Source of the DNA: Candidatus Omnitrophota bacterium
GTDB lineage: Bacteria > Omnitrophota > Koll11 > Duberdicusellales > 4484-171
NCBI GenBank assembly: GCA_030692055.1
Contig: JAUYCY010000058.1
Coordinates: forward strand, 1-35,588
Reading direction: 5' to 3'
Length of the DNA stretch: 35,588 bases
Part shown: positions 5,796 to 13,412 of the stretch, piece after piece
Layout of the letters: each line of letters begins with the position of its first letter
Position numbering within the stretch: position 1 is the stretch's first letter
The notes under the pieces: generated by a model
Seen by the model: only the letters and a program-made list of their open reading frames with translations
The model's database searches: none
What the model was told of the DNA's origin: nothing
Made by a program: the position numbers and the translations under genes

Positions 5796-7958
5796 ATGAG
5801 TTTAAATTTATTTTCTTTTGCAGGATTAGTTTTGAGCTCAACCTGTTTTATATTAATGAGCATTATCCTTTTGTATGGGAAAAAATATATACATTACATA
5901 TGGGCTTTATTCAATATTGCTGTAGGCATATGGGGTGTAGGAGCATTTTTAGTAGGACAAGCTTCTAGCGAACCCTCCGCACTTCTAAGATGGAAGATTG
6001 CCCATATCGGCATTATTTTTATTCCTATTTTTGTATTTCATTTATCGTATATCTTATGTGAAATCCGCAAGAAATATTTACTTATTATTATTTACGCACA
6101 AGGCATAATATTTTTAATATTAAACTTTATAAATCATTTTTTCATTTCCGGCGTACGTCTTGTATTCTCATCGTTCTATTATTTAGTGCCGGGTATTTTT
6201 TATTACCCATTTTTTTCAATTTGGGTAATTTTAGTTTTGTACGCTCATTATGAATTATTTTTAGCTTATCGCAAATCCAAAGGTTTGCTTCGTAGCCAAA
6301 TATTATACCTTTTCTGCGGGACTATTTTAGGATTTTTAGGAGGAATAACTAATTTTTTTCCAGTCTTCAAAATAGATATCTACCCCATCGGCAATTTTAC
6401 TATACCTTTATACTGTCTTATAGTTACTTACGCCATTCTCAGGTACCGTCTCATGGATATCCGCGTCTTTATTTCCCGTGCCGTTGCGTTTTTGATAAGT
6501 TATTCTTTATTACTAATAGTCCCGTTTTTCTTCGCTTACCGGATGTATCCGGTGCTGCAGCCATATTTAGGTATAAATTGGTGGCTTGCACCGGTAGGTT
6601 TACTGATATTTTTTGCTACAATCGCTCCTATAGCTTATGACCAGATACGTAGAGGTATGGAAGAAAGGCTGCTTGCTGCGCAGAAACGATACCAGAAATT
6701 GCTCTTGCAAGCTGCAAGCGGAATGGTGCGAGAGCATAGTTTAGGGCATTTATCAAAGCTGATCGTCCACATTGTTAAACGAGCCGTAAAGATTGATTTC
6801 GTCGCAATGTTTCTCGAAAATAGAGAACAAAAAGTCTATCAATTAAAAGCGATAAGGGATTCCGGAAGTTCTTCTTATAACATAACGTTTCTCGCCGAGC
6901 ACCCTTTTATTGACTATTTGAAAGCAAATAATGACCCGGTTCTTTATGAAGAATTGCCTTTCCAGTTGCGTAATTCTTTAAATCTGCCGTTGCAGATAAG
7001 TTTGATTATTCCTTCGGCTATTGAGGGTAATCTTTTGGGGTTTCTTGTTTTAGGGGAGAAGCTAAACCGCGAACCGTATTCGGAAGACGATATCAATGTA
7101 TTTAAGATACTTTCACATCAGGCAGCAATGGCAATTGAAAACTGTTTGTTTTTTGAAGAGTTTAAGAGTGTTCAGCAAAAGATATTTACTGCTGAGAAAT
7201 TGGCTTCTATCGGCGGCATGGCTGACGGCGTGGCACATCAGATAAAGAACAGGCTTAATCATTTTTCTATTGCCACAGGAGAAATGCAATGCGAAATAAA
7301 TGATTTTATCGAAAAGCACCCCCAGGTTATGGAGCAAAACCCGGACCTTAAGAAAAGTTTTGAATATATTTTAAGTATTGCTAGCTCTATGATTGATAAT
7401 GTTAAAAGAACTGATGGGGTAGTGAAGGGAATACTCGGATATGCTCGCGTAGAGGAGAAAGAAACTTTCTTTTCAGAGTTTCCTTTAAACGAAATTCTCG
7501 CAATGTCTTTGGATTTAATTAAAATAAAGCATGAGGTTGCAGAAATTCCCTTAGAATGTGAGATTGGTTCTGATGATACTCTGTATGGGGTGAAAGCGCA
7601 GATTATGGAATGTATATTTAACCTTTTAGATAATCACTACGAAGCAGTTATGGAAAAAAGAAATAAATTAGGCGATGAGGAAAAGCTTCAATTTACCCCA
7701 TCCCTTAAATTGAAATTAATACAAAAACCTCATTCTTGCCGCATCGAGGTTTCTGATAACGGTATTGGCATAAAAGACGAAGATAAACTCAAAATATTCG
7801 CCCCATTTTTCACCACCAAATCTTCCTATAAATCCGGAAGCGGTATTGGTATATATGTAGTCAAAAGAATCGTTGAGGAAAACCATAAGGGAAAAATCTG
7901 GTTTGAATCTACGTATATGCAGGGAACGAAGTTTATTATGGAAATTCCAAAGAAATAG
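5796..7958 (+). CDS. Membrane-bound sensor histidine kinase with GAF domain
   Basis: This 720-residue sensor kinase starts three bases after the ketoacyl synthase stop. Residues 1-275 contain about eight hydrophobic segments typical of histidine kinases with a seven-helix N-terminal sensor. Residues about 310-450 look like a GAF domain, ending HQAAMAIENCLFFEEF. The phospho-acceptor region is AEKLASIGGMADGVAHQIKN with His481. The ATPase domain has N609 (FNLLDN), DNGIGI at 654-659 and GSGIGIYVVKRI near 681. The H-box reads AHQIKN rather than the common AHEIRN. No response regulator is encoded nearby, so it is an orphan. Coupling to the acyl cluster suggests it senses membrane or lipid state, but that is inference. 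Confidence 0.85.
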   Translation: MSLNLFSFAGLVLSSTCFILMSIILLYGKKYIHYIWALFNIAVGIWGVGAFLVGQASSEPSALLRWKIAHIGIIFIPIFVFHLSYILCEIRKKYLLIIIYAQGIIFLILNFINHFFISGVRLVFSSFYYLVPGIFYYPFFSIWVILVLYAHYELFLAYRKSKGLLRSQILYLFCGTILGFLGGITNFFPVFKIDIYPIGNFTIPLYCLIVTYAILRYRLMDIRVFISRAVAFLISYSLLLIVPFFFAYRMYPVLQPYLGINWWLAPVGLLIFFATIAPIAYDQIRRGMEERLLAAQKRYQKLLLQAASGMVREHSLGHLSKLIVHIVKRAVKIDFVAMFLENREQKVYQLKAIRDSGSSSYNITFLAEHPFIDYLKANNDPVLYEELPFQLRNSLNLPLQISLIIPSAIEGNLLGFLVLGEKLNREPYSEDDINVFKILSHQAAMAIENCLFFEEFKSVQQKIFTAEKLASIGGMADGVAHQIKNRLNHFSIATGEMQCEINDFIEKHPQVMEQNPDLKKSFEYILSIASSMIDNVKRTDGVVKGILGYARVEEKETFFSEFPLNEILAMSLDLIKIKHEVAEIPLECEIGSDDTLYGVKAQIMECIFNLLDNHYEAVMEKRNKLGDEEKLQFTPSLKLKLIQKPHSCRIEVSDNGIGIKDEDKLKIFAPFFTTKSSYKSGSGIGIYVVKRIVEENHKGKIWFESTYMQGTKFIMEIPKK

Positions 7959-8013
7959 CTGCGAGCTACAAGCTGCAGGCTTCATATCATAGAATTCAAG
8001 CGTAGCGCTAATC

Positions 8014-8054
8014 GAAATTTATTGAAACTTATAGAAATTAATTAAAATTTATTG
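8014..8054. repeat. AT-rich repeat array left of the second four-helix-bundle gene
   Basis: The units GAAATTTATTGAAAC, TTATAGAAATTAATT and AAAATTTATTG lie directly before the ATG at 8056. GAAATTTATTGAAA at 8014-8027 is exactly inverted at 8483-8496 beyond the gene. Confidence 0.7.
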
Positions 8055-8055
8055 C

Positions 8056-8457
8056 ATGAAAGATTTTATCCCTTTAAAAGATTTAGAAGTTTATAAATTA
8101 GCAAGGAAGTTATCTGTAATTGCTTGGAACGTATATGAAGTTTTAGATTGGCACGATAAAAAGATTATGGGTGATCAATTTGTAGAATCTACAGATTCTG
8201 TTGGTGTGAATATCGCGGAAGGATATAGGCGGTATCATTATTTAGATAGAATTAAGTTTTATTATAATAGCCGCGCTTCGCTAAGTGAATCTTGCGATCA
8301 TTGGTTAGAACTATTCCATGAAAGAAATAAGATAGATAAAGTTAAATTCGATACTTTTAAATCACTAGTAGATAAATTGTCAATTAAATTGAACAATTTT
8401 ATCACTTCAACTTACAGATTAAAAAGTAATAAACAAAACCATTCCGATCATCGATAA
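8056..8457 (+). CDS. Four-helix-bundle (S23/IVP family) protein
   Basis: This 133-residue, mainly helical protein of the four-helix-bundle family starts LKDLEVYKLARKLS. It has the conserved core DQFVESTDSVGVNIAEGYRR, then RIKFYYNSRASLSESCDHWL. Function is unknown for the family. Unlike the copy at 1138 the frame is intact. The gene lies between a histidine kinase and a glycosyltransferase and is bracketed by inverted AT-rich arrays. The start ATG follows the left array with no Shine-Dalgarno. The C-terminal tail NHSDHR runs into the right array. Confidence 0.8.
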   Translation: MKDFIPLKDLEVYKLARKLSVIAWNVYEVLDWHDKKIMGDQFVESTDSVGVNIAEGYRRYHYLDRIKFYYNSRASLSESCDHWLELFHERNKIDKVKFDTFKSLVDKLSIKLNNFITSTYRLKSNKQNHSDHR

Positions 8458-8502
8458 ATTTCGTGAAACAAATTTATACTAATTTCAATAAATTTCAAAT
8501 AC
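8451..8502. repeat. AT-rich repeat array right of the second four-helix-bundle gene
   Basis: AAATTTCGTGAAACAAATTT and ACTAATTTCAATAAATTTC are in inverted orientation to 8014-8054. The array overlaps the end of the four-helix-bundle gene and the first dozen codons of the glycosyltransferase. Confidence 0.65.
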
Positions 8503-9596
8503 AAAAAATATTAATTTTCAATCCCTTCGGTATCGGCGACGTTTTATTTACTACCCCCCTCATACGAAATCTTAAAGAAAGCTTAAAAAACGTTTCTATT
8601 TCTTATCTTTGTAATCGCCGGGTTTACCCATTACTAAAAAGCAACATATTTTTAGATAACGTCCTTGTGTTTGAAAAGGATGAGTGGAGAGATTTGGCGC
8701 GTAAATCAAAGTTAAAATTTACTAAAGAAATATTTTCATTCTTTAAACGTATCCGTAATGAAAATTTTGATGTTGTTTTTGATCTCTCTTTAAATTCCCA
8801 GTATGGTTTTTTCTTAAAAATGGCGGCAATACCCCAGCGTATAGGCTTTAATTTTAAAAATAGAGGAAGATTTTTAACGCATAAAATAAATATACCTAAC
8901 GGCTATAGCGAGCAGCACGTTGCGCGCTACCATTTAAGCTTGCTTAAATTTTTAGATATAATGCCAAAAGAAAATAATTTTGACTTATTTGTTTCAGAAG
9001 AAAATTTAGTGCGCACGAATGAGACTTTAAAGCATGCAGAACTACGGCAGGACAGCTTATTAGTTGGAGTCTGTCCGGGTTCCGGAGATAGCTGGCAGGC
9101 AACCGCATATTATAAACGCTGGCCACCAGAATACTTTTTAAAGTTATGCACTAATCTGCAAAAAGAATTAGGCGCGCAAATTATACTATTTGGCTCACCG
9201 GTAGAAGCTGAGCTTTGCGATTATATCTACGCTAACCTGAAGGAAAAAACAATAAATTTATGCGCCAAAATAAGCTTGGAAGAGTTTTGCGGCCTAATTT
9301 CATCATGTAAACTCGTTGTTACTAATGACGGCGGGCCTTTTCATATTGCTCAAGCTTTAGGTAAAAAAGCAATAGTTTTCTATGGCCCGGTAGACGAAAA
9401 GGTTTACGGCCCATACCCTAGTTCTACAAATTCGCTTGTTTTTACGGCAAAAGTTGACTGCAGGCCATGCTATAAGGCATTTAAGTTTACAGGCTGTTCT
9501 TTTGATAAAAAGTGTTTACGCAAAATTAGCGTTGAAGAAGCATTTTTAGCCGCAAGAAACCTTCTTTATCCCGCTAGAGAAAACCACCGATTTTAA
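8463..9596 (+). CDS. Family 9 glycosyltransferase (ADP-heptose:LPS heptosyltransferase-like)
   Basis: This 377-residue GT-B enzyme of family 9 probably transfers a heptose or related sugar to the LPS core at the inner face of the cytoplasmic membrane. The N-domain begins ILIFNPFGIGDVLFTTPLI. The C-domain has VGVCPGSGDSWQATAYYKRW and the donor-binding segment VVTNDGGPFHIAQALGK. A cysteine cluster (CRPCYKAF, GCSFDKKC) follows, common near the end of this family. The first 14 residues come from the AT-rich array, and the only usable start is GTG 8463 inside it, five bases after the upstream stop. The native start seems to have been lost or replaced. A palindrome overlaps the stop codon. Confidence 0.85.
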   Translation: MKQIYTNFNKFQIQKILIFNPFGIGDVLFTTPLIRNLKESLKNVSISYLCNRRVYPLLKSNIFLDNVLVFEKDEWRDLARKSKLKFTKEIFSFFKRIRNENFDVVFDLSLNSQYGFFLKMAAIPQRIGFNFKNRGRFLTHKINIPNGYSEQHVARYHLSLLKFLDIMPKENNFDLFVSEENLVRTNETLKHAELRQDSLLVGVCPGSGDSWQATAYYKRWPPEYFLKLCTNLQKELGAQIILFGSPVEAELCDYIYANLKEKTINLCAKISLEEFCGLISSCKLVVTNDGGPFHIAQALGKKAIVFYGPVDEKVYGPYPSSTNSLVFTAKVDCRPCYKAFKFTGCSFDKKCLRKISVEEAFLAARNLLYPARENHRF

Positions 9597-9679
9597 TCGG
9601 TGGTGTACTGATTCTCAAACTGACGGTGGTTTAATACCACCGTCAGCGCAAACCGTTAGAGGACGAAGTTCTCTAACGG
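9583..9679. repeat. Three consecutive palindromes after the glycosyltransferase
   Basis: Hairpin 1 (9583-9604) is ACCACCGATT/AATCGGTGGT and spans the TAA stop. Hairpin 2 (9620-9646) is CTGACGGTGGT/ACCACCGTCAG. Hairpin 3 (9653-9679) is CCGTTAGAG/CTCTAACGG. None has a clear T-run. They could serve as factor-independent 3' ends or be inserted palindromes. Confidence 0.6.
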
Positions 9680-9711
9680 GATTTATTGAATTATTGCTTA
9701 AATATTTTTTC

Positions 9712-9740
9712 TTTACAAGAGTATCCGGCGGCTGTATAAT
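9712..9740 (+). promoter_or_regulatory. Sigma70-type promoter
   Basis: TTTACA (9712-9717), a 17-base spacer and a perfect TATAAT (9735-9740) predict transcription from about 9747. The nearest coding start (hisG) is over 550 bases downstream, so either a long leader or a separate RNA is made. Confidence 0.6.
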
Positions 9741-9746
9741 TTAAAA

Positions 9747-9920
9747 ATTGTGGTGTGTGATATCGAGACGCTGTTGCATAATGCATCAGCGTCTGATTAC
9801 AATGATTACTAAAAGATTCCAACGATTGAAAACATTAACAATTTTAATCACTGTAATCAAGTTTTAATCGCTGTAATCAGGGACTGTTGCGTTTCGCAAC
9901 AGTCCCATTGAATATCGCAC
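9747..9920 (+). ncRNA. Candidate structured RNA or palindromic cloverleaf
   Basis: Right after the predicted promoter, GTGTGATAT (9752-9760) can pair with ATATCGCAC (9912-9920). Inside lie hairpin GACGCTG/CAGCGTC (9767-9793), a long imperfect stem between 9795 and 9880 (TGATTACAATGATTAC against AATCGCTGTAATCA), and hairpin GGGACTGTTGCG/CGCAACAGTCCC (9880-9906). The fold is a four-way junction about 170 nt long whose ends pair. The middle stem also looks like an inverted GATTACA-type repeat array, so a purely mobile origin is possible. Confidence 0.35.
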
Positions 9921-9947
9921 GCGGATTAGTTAATATTTAACCAAAAT

Positions 9948-10292
9948 TTAACCGAGATTGTGCATTGGGTTGCTTTTGTAATCGTAAAGTTATTATTGTG
10001 CAACAAGTTTTACACATTGCCTGCGTAAGAAAAGGTTACAAAGCTTTTTATGGTAGAGAGTAGCTTTTGCTAATGCGAAATGCTTATTCTTGTGCGAAAC
10101 CAGTGGTTGTATGCAATCTGCCGAAGGCAGAAGCCTCAAGGGCTTTTATTGCATCCAACACTGCCTTTGTATTAGCGAATTAGCCTCTATTTGCAGATGA
10201 TGTTTTCAAACTAAGATAAACGCACGCATAGAGAAAGTTGAACCCATAATTTGTCCTTCGGACACTTTTGCTAACGCAAAAGATGGGTTTAA
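9948..10292 (+). ncRNA. Structured element B, copy upstream of hisG
   Basis: The first 185 bases, starting TTAACCGAGATTGTGCATT, are nearly identical to 32740-32925. A variable hairpin region follows, where TGCAAT/ATTGCA (10112-10117/10148-10153) encloses CTGCCGAAGGCAG. The 3' end has TTGAACCCA/TGGGTTTAA closing a junction of two hairpins, TGTCC-TTCG-GGACA and CTTTTGC-TAAC-GCAAAAG. It ends about 12 bases before the hisG start. No coding capacity is apparent. It may be a leader RNA, a stand-alone RNA or a mobile unit. Confidence 0.5.
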
Positions 10293-10304
10293 GGAAGGTT
10301 AAAA

Positions 10305-11180
10305 ATGCAAATACTAAAATTAGGAATACCCAAGGGAAGTTTGCAAGAAAAAACTTTAGAAATCTTTAAAAACGGCGGGTTCAATATTTCCGTAAGCTCG
10401 CGCTCGTATTTTCCTTCTATAGACGACCCCGAAATCAAAGTTACGATGCTGCGCGCGCAGGAAATGTCTCGCTATGTTGAAGAAGGCGTTTTAGACTGCG
10501 GTATTACCGGCGAGGATTGGATTTTAGAAAATAATTCAGATGTTTTGCGGGTTGAGGAACTAATGTATGCAAAAAAGACATTGACGCCGGTGCGTTGGGT
10601 TGTGGCAGTAAGAGAAGATTCCAAAATAAAGAAACTGAAAGATTTGGAAGGTAAAAGAGTCGCTACAGAGTTAGTTAGCTATACCAATAAATTTTTTAAA
10701 GATAAAAAAGTAAACCTAGAAGTAGAATTCAGTTGGGGGGCAACCGAGGTTAAAGTAAAAAGCGGCCTTGTGGATGCGATAGTCGAACTTACCGAAACAG
10801 GCGAAAGTTTACGCGCCAACGGCTTAATCGAAATAGGCACTGTTTGTGTATCTACTACGAAATTTATTGCGAATAAAGTTGCCTATAAAGACGCATGGAA
10901 GAAGAAAAAAATGCAACAAATATTACTTCTTTTGAAAGGAGCTTTAGAGGCAAGGGATAAAGTTGGCTTAAAGCTGAACGTAAAAAAAGAAAATCTTGAT
11001 AAAGTGCTAGCGCTTTTACCTGCTTTAAAGAAACCGACAATTTCCACACTCACCTTAAAAGACTGGCATGCGTTAGAAGTGATTATTGAGGAGAAGGAAG
11101 TGAGGAGATTGTTACCGCTTCTTAAAGAAAGAGGCGCAGAGGGAATTATAGAGTACCCTTTAAATAAATTGATTTATTAA
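10305..11180 (+). CDS. hisG: ATP phosphoribosyltransferase, long form
   Basis: This 291-residue enzyme makes phosphoribosyl-ATP from ATP and PRPP, the first step of histidine synthesis. LGIPKGSLQEKTLEIFKNG is the N-terminal signature, and CGITGEDWILEN and SWGATEVKVKSGLVDAIVEL form the type II phosphoribosyltransferase-like core. Length and the C-terminal part (about 215-291) fit the long form with a histidine-binding regulatory domain, so no HisZ partner is needed. No other his gene is nearby. AAGGAAGG acts as ribosome binding site, immediately after structured element B. PRPP is supplied by prs, also in this window. Confidence 0.9.
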   Translation: MQILKLGIPKGSLQEKTLEIFKNGGFNISVSSRSYFPSIDDPEIKVTMLRAQEMSRYVEEGVLDCGITGEDWILENNSDVLRVEELMYAKKTLTPVRWVVAVREDSKIKKLKDLEGKRVATELVSYTNKFFKDKKVNLEVEFSWGATEVKVKSGLVDAIVELTETGESLRANGLIEIGTVCVSTTKFIANKVAYKDAWKKKKMQQILLLLKGALEARDKVGLKLNVKKENLDKVLALLPALKKPTISTLTLKDWHALEVIIEEKEVRRLLPLLKERGAEGIIEYPLNKLIY

Positions 11181-11208
11181 AGGAGAGAGTAGTAAGAGAA
11201 ATACAATT

Positions 11209-11420
11209 AAATCCGAAGCACGAAGTTCGAAATAATAGTAATGAAATCACCAATAACCAAGATACAAGCTCCAAACAAATTCCAATATACAATACCCAAT
11301 AACCAAACGGGTAGGTTTGATTATTGGAATTTGTTTATTGGTCATTATTTGGTTATTGTCTCTTGGAGCTTGGTTATTTAAAATATTGTTTCGTGCTTCG
11401 ATATTCGGATTTCGGATTTT
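11209..11420. repeat. Long inverted repeat (about 210 bp)
   Basis: The left arm reads AAATCCGAAGCACGAAG, then CAATAACCAAGATACAAGCT and AACAAATTCCAATA. The right arm is its imperfect complement: TATTGGAATTTGTTTATTGG, GGTTATTGTCTCTTGGAGC, then TTTCGTGCTTCGATATTCGG. Pieces of the right arm recur at 133-280. The arms can be read as hydrophobic peptides, but these are spurious. It lies between hisG and the 29-residue gene. Confidence 0.8.
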
Positions 11421-11455
11421 AAAAATCTCTCTACTTTCTATTTTGTGGAGGTTGT

Positions 11456-11545
11456 ATGCCTTGCGGAAGGAAAAGGAAGCTAAGAAAAGTAAAAAGACAC
11501 TGGTTTAAGAAAAGAAGAAAACAACAGAGGCATAAGTCCAGGTAA
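11456..11545 (+). CDS. Small basic ribosomal-type peptide (AURKAIP1/COX24-like)
   Basis: A 29-residue, extremely basic peptide starts MPCGRKRKLRKVKRHWF and ends QQRHKSR. A GTGGAGG ribosome binding site is spaced correctly before the ATG. Composition and the MPxGxKRK start resemble the tiny AURKAIP1/COX24-domain proteins of bacteria, relatives of bS22/mS38-type ribosomal proteins. About half of the residues are Lys or Arg. It would sit in the small ribosomal subunit if the resemblance holds. A 10-bp hairpin (GAGTAGTCGG/CCGACTACTC) follows two bases after the stop, consistent with a discrete transcription unit. It is shorter than most gene finders report. Confidence 0.6.
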   Translation: MPCGRKRKLRKVKRHWFKKRRKQQRHKSR

Positions 11546-11547
11546 TT

Positions 11548-11584
11548 GAGTAGTCGGAGATTTTTTCTGTAATGCCGACTACTC
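11548..11584. terminator. Hairpin after the 29-residue gene
   Basis: GAGTAGTCGG (11548-11557) pairs perfectly with CCGACTACTC (11575-11584). The loop contains a run of six T. A second small hairpin with GCCCGAAGGGC follows. No T-run follows the stem, so it may be a palindrome rather than a true terminator. Confidence 0.35.
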
Positions 11585-11618
11585 ATCCTGAAGCCCGAAG
11601 GGCTGAAGGACATTATTA

Positions 11619-12593
11619 ATGAACTTTTTTTGGGCGTTTATAATTTTCTGCCTAAGCTGTACGGGTTCTTTTGTCTTTGCGCAAAATCAAAAATCCGATA
11701 AAGACCTTTACACTAGTTACCTAAAAGGTTTTTTTAGTGCCGAAGATGGTAATTTTCGAGCAGCTTTGGAAGAATTAGAAAAAGTAAAAAAAGCCGACCC
11801 AAAATCTATATATATACGCTTAAAAATCGCCAGCCTTTTAATCCGTTTAGGAGAATTAGATAAGGCAGAAAAAGAACTAAAGGAGGCAAAAACACTCGAC
11901 ACGGAGAGTTTCGACGCGTCTTTAGCTTTAGTTTTTCTTTATTCGTATGCACAAAAAGACAGCGAGTTAGAAAAAGAATACGAGGATTTTTTAAAGAGAG
12001 CGCATAAGGTAAAACCGGACGACATAAAAATTTCGCAGTATCTCGCGCAATTTTATTTTTATAAAAAGCAGCCGCAGGAAGCACTAAAGATTTACGAGGC
12101 AATTCTAAAGAAAAATCCCAACGACGTCGAAGGAGTCTTTTGGCTGGGTTATATCTACGATGAACTGGGCAAGCGTGAAGATGCGGTTAAGATGTGGAGG
12201 AAAGCTTTAGAAATTGATCCTAGCCATGGGCTAAGCCTGAATTCTCTAGGTTATGTTTATGCCCAGGAAGGTAAGAATCTAGAGGAAGCAGAAAAGATGA
12301 TTCTGAAAGCTTTGGAGAAAGAGCCGGAAAACGGCGCTTATTTGGATAGCCTTGGATGGGTTTATTTTAAGAAAAAAAATTATAAAAAAGCAGAAGAATA
12401 TCTGAAAAAAGCTATCAACTGCCAAGATGACCCGGTTATTTATGAACATTTAGGCGACCTTTACGCAGAGCTAGATGATAGTAAAGCGGCACTAAATTAT
12501 TATACGGTAGGATTAAGTAAGTTTCCTGACAATAAAGTATTGAAGAATAAACTCGAGCGGTATGGAAAAGAAAATAAAACTTCTAAAAACTGA
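11619..12593 (+). CDS. Secreted tetratricopeptide-repeat protein
   Basis: This 324-residue protein has a cleavable-looking signal peptide (FFWAFIIFCLSCTGSFVFAQ) and about seven to eight TPR units through residue 310. Clear ones are GVFWLGYIYDELGKREDAVK, LNSLGYVYAQEGKNLEEAEK and YLDSLGWVYFKKKNYKKAEE. It is probably periplasmic or outer-membrane associated and acts as a protein-interaction scaffold. The tail of the gene overlaps the transketolase gene by 32 bases, so the two are cotranscribed. No enzymatic domain is visible and the partner is unknown. Confidence 0.8.
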   Translation: MNFFWAFIIFCLSCTGSFVFAQNQKSDKDLYTSYLKGFFSAEDGNFRAALEELEKVKKADPKSIYIRLKIASLLIRLGELDKAEKELKEAKTLDTESFDASLALVFLYSYAQKDSELEKEYEDFLKRAHKVKPDDIKISQYLAQFYFYKKQPQEALKIYEAILKKNPNDVEGVFWLGYIYDELGKREDAVKMWRKALEIDPSHGLSLNSLGYVYAQEGKNLEEAEKMILKALEKEPENGAYLDSLGWVYFKKKNYKKAEEYLKKAINCQDDPVIYEHLGDLYAELDDSKAALNYYTVGLSKFPDNKVLKNKLERYGKENKTSKN

Positions 12594-13407
12594 AGCAAAC
12601 GAAATTAGAAAGCTTATTATTGATATGTTAGCAAGAGCCGGTAGCGGCCATCCCGGAGGCTCTCTTTCCTCGGCTGACATCATCGCTTGCCTTTATTTCG
12701 AAGTAATGCGGCATAACTCTAAAGACCCTCATTGGCCGGACAGAGATAGATTTCATCTTTCTAAAGGGCATTGCTGCCCTGCTTTGTATGCGGTTTTAAG
12801 CATGTGCGGATATTTTCCTAAAGAAGAGTTGTGGAAGCTGAGACGGCTGGGCGCGGTTTTACAGGGACATCCTGACAGGGGAACGCCCGGCATAGAAGTT
12901 GCAAGCGGTTCACTGGGGCAAGGGCTATCTGTTGCCTTAGGCATGGCATTAGCCGCAAGAATTGATAAAAAAGACTATAGAGTATATTGCCTTATGGGAG
13001 ACGGAGAAATACAGGAAGGAAATATTTGGGAAGCCGCAATGGCCGCAGCACACTACAAGGTAGATAATCTTTGCGGTATTATTGACTACAATCATTTTCA
13101 GATAGATGGCCGAATAGAAGAAATAATGAACTTAGAACCACTCGTAAACAAATGGGAGGCTTTTGGTTGGCACGCGATACAGTGCGACGGGCATAATTTT
13201 TATGAATTGTTAGCCGCGTTTGAAAAAGCAAAAGCAGTAAAACTTAAGCCTACAGTAATTATAGCCCATACGGTAAAAGGTAAAGGTGTTTCTTTTATGG
13301 AGCATGTGGTTGATTTTCACGGCCGCGCGCCTAATGAAAAAGAAAGAGAAATCGCTTTAAGGGAACTGGAAGAAATAGAAAAAATTGAAGAAACAAGAGA
13401 AGACTAA
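12562..13407 (+). CDS. tktA1: Transketolase, N-terminal (thiamine-binding) subunit
   Basis: This 281-residue protein corresponds to the thiamine-diphosphate PP-binding half of transketolase, which is split into two genes in many bacteria and archaea. SGHPGG with His30, SKGH with His70, and the cofactor motif GDGEIQEGNIWEAA (from residue 147) to IIDYN177 are all present. With the C-terminal subunit encoded at 13490 it moves two-carbon units between sugar phosphates in the pentose phosphate pathway. It overlaps the TPR gene. The two halves are separated by 82 bases holding an inverted CAGCTTTCAGCTG-type repeat instead of the usual tight coupling. Confidence 0.9.
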   Translation: MEKKIKLLKTEANEIRKLIIDMLARAGSGHPGGSLSSADIIACLYFEVMRHNSKDPHWPDRDRFHLSKGHCCPALYAVLSMCGYFPKEELWKLRRLGAVLQGHPDRGTPGIEVASGSLGQGLSVALGMALAARIDKKDYRVYCLMGDGEIQEGNIWEAAMAAAHYKVDNLCGIIDYNHFQIDGRIEEIMNLEPLVNKWEAFGWHAIQCDGHNFYELLAAFEKAKAVKLKPTVIIAHTVKGKGVSFMEHVVDFHGRAPNEKEREIALRELEEIEKIEETRED

Positions 13408-13412
13408 AAAGC

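Noticed and set aside
11317..11508. 63-codon hydrophobic frame (MIIGICLLVII...)
   Set aside because: It is the translated right arm of the large inverted repeat and overlaps the better supported 29-residue gene in another frame.
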